Made by a program: the position numbers and the translations under genes. Of a stretch of 64,000 nt of DNA, positions 60,558-64,000 are shown piece by piece (within the stretch, counting starts at the first letter, position 1; each line of letters opens with the position of its first letter). Source of the DNA: Lactobacillus pasteurii DSM 23907 = CRBIP 24.76 (lineage in GTDB: Bacteria > Bacillota > Bacilli > Lactobacillales > Lactobacillaceae); contig NZ_CAKD01000010.1 in NCBI RefSeq assembly GCF_000297025.1, forward strand, positions 47,331 through 111,330. The letters are read 5' to 3'. The notes under the pieces are model-generated. The model was not told the DNA's origin and did no database searches. It saw only the letters and a program-made list of their open reading frames with translations.

Positions 60558-61826
60558 ATGTCACAAAATCAGCAATTAGCATTAAAGCCACAAGCTAAAT
60601 TAGTGACGCGACTCTTCTTGTCCAATCGCTTAAAGCAAGATTTACATATTCTATCGCTTGGCAGCAATGATCTAGCGCTATTTATCAAGGATTATGCTGA
60701 AACCAATCCATTCGTTAGTGTCACTTATCCCAAACAAAACCATAATTTAGATTGGATTGGCGACAGTCAAGAGAGCTTGATCGATCACTTGCTTATGCAA
60801 CTGGCAGAAATGTCTTTAACCCCAAAACAGACAGCAGTTGTTAAGTACTTGATTCTAAACTTAGATCATGACGGCTATTTTAGATCCCCTTTAGCAGAAT
60901 TAGCTAGTCAGACGACTTTTGCTCCAGTAGATTTGGAAAATGGACTCGAAATTTTGCATACTTTTGATCCAATTGGTATCGCAGCTAGAGACTTAAATGA
61001 ATGTCTTTTATTGCAAGCCCAAGCACTTCCCACTTTCAACTCGGTTGCATTAGCGATTTTGAATAACCAGCAATTAGAACTTTTAGCTGATCCAGCTGTC
61101 TGGAAGAGTTTTCCTTGGTCGGAAATAGAACTTGAGCAGGCTTTAGCGGCCATTCAAAAGCTCAAGCCGATTCCGGCTAATGGATACTTACTAAACAACA
61201 ATGCTACTCAATTTTTAATTCCTGATTTAATTTTCACAATTATGGATGGTCAAATATCGATCTCCAAGACCGATATTTTTGCTCCGGAACTTGTCTTTGA
61301 TGATAATGAATATTCTGCTTTAGCTCAACAGGCTAGCGATCAAGAGAAACATTATTTTCTTGATCAAAAAACATCCTACCAACAAATAGCCAAGTCCATT
61401 GAGCGCAGAACTGGTACTTTGCTTGCTGTGGCAAAGCTGCTAGCCAAAAGGCAGAAACAATTTCTGTTAACTTCCAAGAAATCAGAGCTTAAGCAAATCG
61501 GATTAAAAGAACTAGCCCAGGAACTTGACTTGTCTCCCTCTACAATTAGTCGAGCAATCAAGGATAAATACTTTGAATGCCGCGGTCAAGTTTTTGCATT
61601 GAAAATCCTGCTAGTTAAAGGAATCTCTGGCTACACACAAGAGAAGATCCAAACCTTGCTTAGGGAGTTCATCGACCATGAAAATAAACTTTCCCCATTG
61701 AGTGATGATGAACTGGTGATGGAATTTAGAAAAATAGGGATTGATTTATCTAGACGAGTAATTGCTAAATATCGCAAGCGGTTGAATATTGGCAATTCGT
61801 ATGCAAGAAAGATTGATCAGAATTAA
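60558..61826 (+). CDS. rpoN: RNA polymerase sigma-54 factor
   Basis: The 422-residue protein has the Gln/Leu-rich region I (QNQQLALKPQAKLVTRLFLS, NRLKQDLHILSLGSNDLALF), the core-binding region (LEILHTFDPIGIAARDLNEC), the HTH in region III (LKELAQELDLSPSTISRAIK) and the RpoN box near residue 400 (SRRVIAKYRKRLNIG). It enables transcription from -24/-12 promoters when an AAA+ activator is present. It is the last gene of the operon that begins at the sigma-54 promoter 57176, so the factor may boost its own synthesis. Ribosome site AGGAAGG. Confidence 0.95.
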   Translation: MSQNQQLALKPQAKLVTRLFLSNRLKQDLHILSLGSNDLALFIKDYAETNPFVSVTYPKQNHNLDWIGDSQESLIDHLLMQLAEMSLTPKQTAVVKYLILNLDHDGYFRSPLAELASQTTFAPVDLENGLEILHTFDPIGIAARDLNECLLLQAQALPTFNSVALAILNNQQLELLADPAVWKSFPWSEIELEQALAAIQKLKPIPANGYLLNNNATQFLIPDLIFTIMDGQISISKTDIFAPELVFDDNEYSALAQQASDQEKHYFLDQKTSYQQIAKSIERRTGTLLAVAKLLAKRQKQFLLTSKKSELKQIGLKELAQELDLSPSTISRAIKDKYFECRGQVFALKILLVKGISGYTQEKIQTLLREFIDHENKLSPLSDDELVMEFRKIGIDLSRRVIAKYRKRLNIGNSYARKIDQN

Positions 61827-61843
61827 AAAGCAAATAGTAAGGA

Positions 61844-61878
61844 AAAATCAAGCTGTCATAATGATGGCTTGATTTTTA
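61844..61878 (+). terminator. Terminator after rpoN
   Basis: AAAATCAAGC.../...GCTTGATTTTT lies just past the stop codon. Confidence 0.8.
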
Positions 61879-62230
61879 TATTAGTATAGAGCTATGTATT
61901 TTTTGTAAATCTGATCTATAATAACTTTGATTAGTTGTTTGGGAGAGTAAAAATTTGGCTATTAATCGTATATTTGTTAATAATGTCATTAATTTTATTT
62001 TTGACGAAAAAATATTCTAAAAATAGATTCTTTGAGCTTTTAAAGCAATACCGTCATCTTTGTAGGTGCAATCTATTTAGCCATTGATAGAAAATAGAGC
62101 TTAATTTGTACCCTTTTTGAATCCTTCAGGATTTGAAAAGGGTATTTTTATCCCCATTCTTGCCATGCCAATGTAATTATTTAAAAGGTATAATATTTAT
62201 AAGTAATAACAAGAAACGGGATGATCGAAA
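61879..62230 (+). other. Intergenic with a second terminator; possible short transcript
   Basis: No ORF is credible. A good terminator at 62109-62150 (ACCCTTTT-N-GAATCC-TTCA-GGATT...AAAAGGGT, then ATTTTTA) follows about 200 bases of AT-rich sequence that holds a TATAAT box at 61916-61921. A short RNA of about 200 nt ending here is possible. The esterase gene starts about 80 bases later. Confidence 0.4.
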
Positions 62231-63046
62231 ATGAAATTTTTTACTGAAAAGTTAACAACCCCAGAAAATAAAGAAGTTAAGTTGAATGCTTATATTTTGG
62301 ATAATTTCGAAGAATTTGACGCTGGCAGAAAGCGTCCGGCAGTAATTATTTGCCCTGGTGGTGCTTACCGGATGCGGTCTGATCGCGAAGCTGAACCGGT
62401 GGCAATTAGAATGCTTGGTCTAGGGATGCAGGCGTTTATAGTTGAATATAGCGTTGCGCCAGCTCGCTTTCCGCAAGCTTTAATAGAATTAGCAACTGGA
62501 GTTAAATATGTCCGCGATCATGCTGAAGAATTGCATGTCGATCCTGAACAGATTTGCGTTGCGGGCTTTTCTGCAGGTGGACATTTAGCCGGCAGTTTGG
62601 GCGTTTTCTGGAATTCGGATTTGCTTAAAGAACATTTCAACGCTGAAGACATTAAGCCTAACGCTTTGATGCTCGGCTATAGCGTACTTTCAAGTGGTAA
62701 GTATGCCCACCAAGGCTCTTTTGAAAATCTGTTAGGTGAAAAAATGGTCGATCAGGAACTTTTAGACAAATTCGACTTAATTAAGCAGGTAAATGCTGAT
62801 GTTCCAGCAACTTTCTTATGGCATACGGCAGCTGACGCCTCTGTTCCTTGCCAAAATAGTCTGCTCTTTGCTCAGGCCTTGAGCGATCAAGAGATTCCTT
62901 TTGAACTCCATATTTTCCCTTATGGTAGACACGGACTAGGTCTAGCCAATCTAGAAAGCAACTATGATAAGGCGGAAAAGGTAATTCCAGAAGTTCAGGT
63001 TTGGCCAGAGATGTTTGCTAGATGGATTAAGCAAATTTTTGCTTAG
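62231..63046 (+). CDS. Alpha/beta hydrolase (acetyl-esterase/xylanase-associated type)
   Basis: This 271-residue cytoplasmic esterase has the oxyanion region PAVIICPGGAYRMRSDREAE (about residue 36), the nucleophile Ser in VAGFSAGGHLAGSL (about 116), the Asp in WHTAADASVP (about 200) and the catalytic His in FPYGRHGLGLA (about 237). This is the BD-FAE/DeaD-like family acting on acylated sugars or short-chain esters. Ribosome site AACGGGA. It is followed by a lipoprotein gene after 28 bases. Confidence 0.87.
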   Translation: MKFFTEKLTTPENKEVKLNAYILDNFEEFDAGRKRPAVIICPGGAYRMRSDREAEPVAIRMLGLGMQAFIVEYSVAPARFPQALIELATGVKYVRDHAEELHVDPEQICVAGFSAGGHLAGSLGVFWNSDLLKEHFNAEDIKPNALMLGYSVLSSGKYAHQGSFENLLGEKMVDQELLDKFDLIKQVNADVPATFLWHTAADASVPCQNSLLFAQALSDQEIPFELHIFPYGRHGLGLANLESNYDKAEKVIPEVQVWPEMFARWIKQIFA

Positions 63047-63074
63047 GATGAATCATAGAATGTAGGTAGTAAAA

Positions 63075-63683
63075 ATGAAACGTAAAAAAATCGGAATAGC
63101 TGTTTTATTGATGGTGCTTAGCTTGACGTTGTCAGGTTGTGCCTGGTTTTCTGATGTAACGCTTGATATTCGCTCTAACATCACGGGTTTGCCATTTACC
63201 ATTTCAACTTATGATTATGATGGTCAAAAGATTGATCAGATCAAGGCATCTTCGGTTAAGATTTCGACTTATAAGCCAATGTCAAAGGTGGATTCTAACC
63301 GCAATGAGCAATCTAATGTAATTGATGTGGAGTATGGCAACCACCAAATGATTCACGTAGGTTCGTCTTTGATTGCCAATGAAGGTTTGACCAATTACCA
63401 AGATAAATTCAACCAAAAGGTAAATATCAAGAATCTAAATCCTAGCGTGCCAATGCTGTCAGAGATTTATAACAATTTCAAAAACAATTGGGTCGGCAAG
63501 TCGAGAGTGATCATGATTAGATCACAAGCAGGCAAGCCAATCGCTGTCTTTGTTGGCAACCGAGTTAGGGTCACAGGCACGGATATGAAATCAACGACTA
63601 AGATCAATGTGGATGGTCGGCGCTTGTTTATCTACCGTTGCGACTACAGTATTTATGACTTGAGTACGGTTGAGAAGATGTGA
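63075..63683 (+). CDS. Secreted lipoprotein (DUF5052-like)
   Basis: The 202-residue product has a lipoprotein signal (MKRKKIGIAVLLMVLSLTLS then GC; lipobox LSGC with Cys22), so it is lipid-anchored outside the membrane. The mature domain begins DVTLDIRSNITGLPFTISTY and contains KIDQIKASSVKISTYKPMSK and VIDVEYGNHQMIHVGSSLIA, a pattern I associate with the DUF5052 lipoproteins common in lactobacilli. Function unknown. It may be co-transcribed with the esterase. Confidence 0.8.
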   Translation: MKRKKIGIAVLLMVLSLTLSGCAWFSDVTLDIRSNITGLPFTISTYDYDGQKIDQIKASSVKISTYKPMSKVDSNRNEQSNVIDVEYGNHQMIHVGSSLIANEGLTNYQDKFNQKVNIKNLNPSVPMLSEIYNNFKNNWVGKSRVIMIRSQAGKPIAVFVGNRVRVTGTDMKSTTKINVDGRRLFIYRCDYSIYDLSTVEKM

Positions 63684-63836
63684 TTGGCTGCAATTCTAAA
63701 TATTTGCTACCAATACAAAATCACTTTATAATGAAATTATAAGCGGATAATTTTGCTAGAAAAGTTAAGATTGTCTATGAACCTGGGGCTTCAATATCTT
63801 TGAATAAGGTACCTGAAACTTGAAAGCACCAAAATC

Positions 63837-63868
63837 AAGCTCAAGCCCTGTCACTATTGAGCTTTTCT
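63837..63868. terminator. Hairpin between the lipoprotein gene and the right-edge gene
   Basis: AAGCTCAA (63837-63844) and TTGAGCTT (63857-63864) are followed by TTC; on the minus strand TTGATTTTGG follows. It probably ends one or both convergent genes. Confidence 0.5.
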
Positions 63869-63883
63869 AGACGTAATTAGTTT

Positions 63884-64000
63884 TTATATGATCTGTTTCA
63901 GTGCATTTTGAATGAATCGCGACAGTTGGTTAATAAAGTCATTGATTGCTTCATCTATCTTTTCAAAACTATTCTGTTTAAGCTCTTTTAATTCTGAAAT
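63884..64000 (-). CDS. Partial gene, C-terminal 38 codons, unrecognised
   Basis: The minus-strand frame reads from the window edge ISELKELKQNSFEKIDEAIN then DFINQLSRFIQNALKQII and stops at 63884-63886. It is an amphipathic helical tail with no family hallmark. The rest of the gene lies beyond the window. Confidence 0.45.
   Translation of the reverse strand: MSELKELKQNSFEKIDEAINDFINQLSRFIQNALKQII

Overview
The window looks like a Lactobacillus of the acidophilus/helveticus/johnsonii kind. The evidence is AT-rich DNA, SLAP-domain surface proteins, a helveticin J-type bacteriocin, many sugar PTS genes, a YSIRK/LPXTG adhesin, CcpA-type cre sites and strong AGGAGG-like ribosome binding sites. No ribosomal, tRNA, aminoacyl-tRNA synthetase or other obvious core housekeeping gene is visible in 64 kb. 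The window does carry a complete theta-type replicon: a Rep_3-family initiator, 13 iterons, ParA and a small ribbon-helix-helix partner. It is therefore best read as part of a megaplasmid, or less likely as a large plasmid integrated in the chromosome.

Layout. 1-8.6 kb: a partial gene, a multi-hairpin RNA candidate, gluconokinase, a 5'-truncated group II intron fused to a truncated PRD regulator, a large SLAP protein and a YfcC-type transporter cut by an IS remnant. 8.6-14 kb: an alpha-glucoside operon (6-phospho-alpha-glucosidase, PTS EIICBB, RpiR regulator, membrane protein, EIIA) with cre and dyad operators. 14-24 kb: ogt, then a scrambled accessory island. It holds fragments of GH1, ImmA/IrrE, repressor and SLAP genes, a holin plus helveticin J cassette, an intact repressor, a secreted cationic protein with an acidic partner, plasmid-type genes and an IS110 element with a strong bridge-RNA candidate. 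24-33 kb: a type I restriction-modification locus with hsdR, hsdM, a two-TRD hsdS, a half-size HsdS, two silent TRD cassettes in opposite orientation and a tyrosine recombinase between them.

33-46 kb: galM, a HAD phosphatase, an ABC exporter, an MFS transporter, a beta-glucoside locus whose PTS gene is cut short, an RpiR regulator, an anchored hydrolase and an LPXTG adhesin. 46-49.3 kb: the replication and partition module. 49.8-54.5 kb: a MurNAc recycling cluster (RpiR, MurQ, PTS EIIBC, MupG) with matching operator sequences at both promoters. 54.5-61.8 kb: a self-contained sigma-54 regulon: a LevR-like activator, a consensus -24/-12 promoter, mannose-family PTS IIA/IIB/IIC/IID, an MgtC-like gene and rpoN itself. 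62-64 kb: an esterase, a lipoprotein and the end of a partial gene.

The metabolic cargo is mostly PTS uptake plus phospho-sugar cleavage under CcpA, RpiR and sigma-54 control. The 2-9 kb and 14-24 kb stretches show repeated deletion and recombination. The least explained items are the RNA at 305-582, the secreted-protein pair at 19.86-20.8 kb beside the holin/helveticin cassette, the IS110 bridge-RNA candidate, the half-size HsdS, and an AT-rich motif dispersed around the partition locus.
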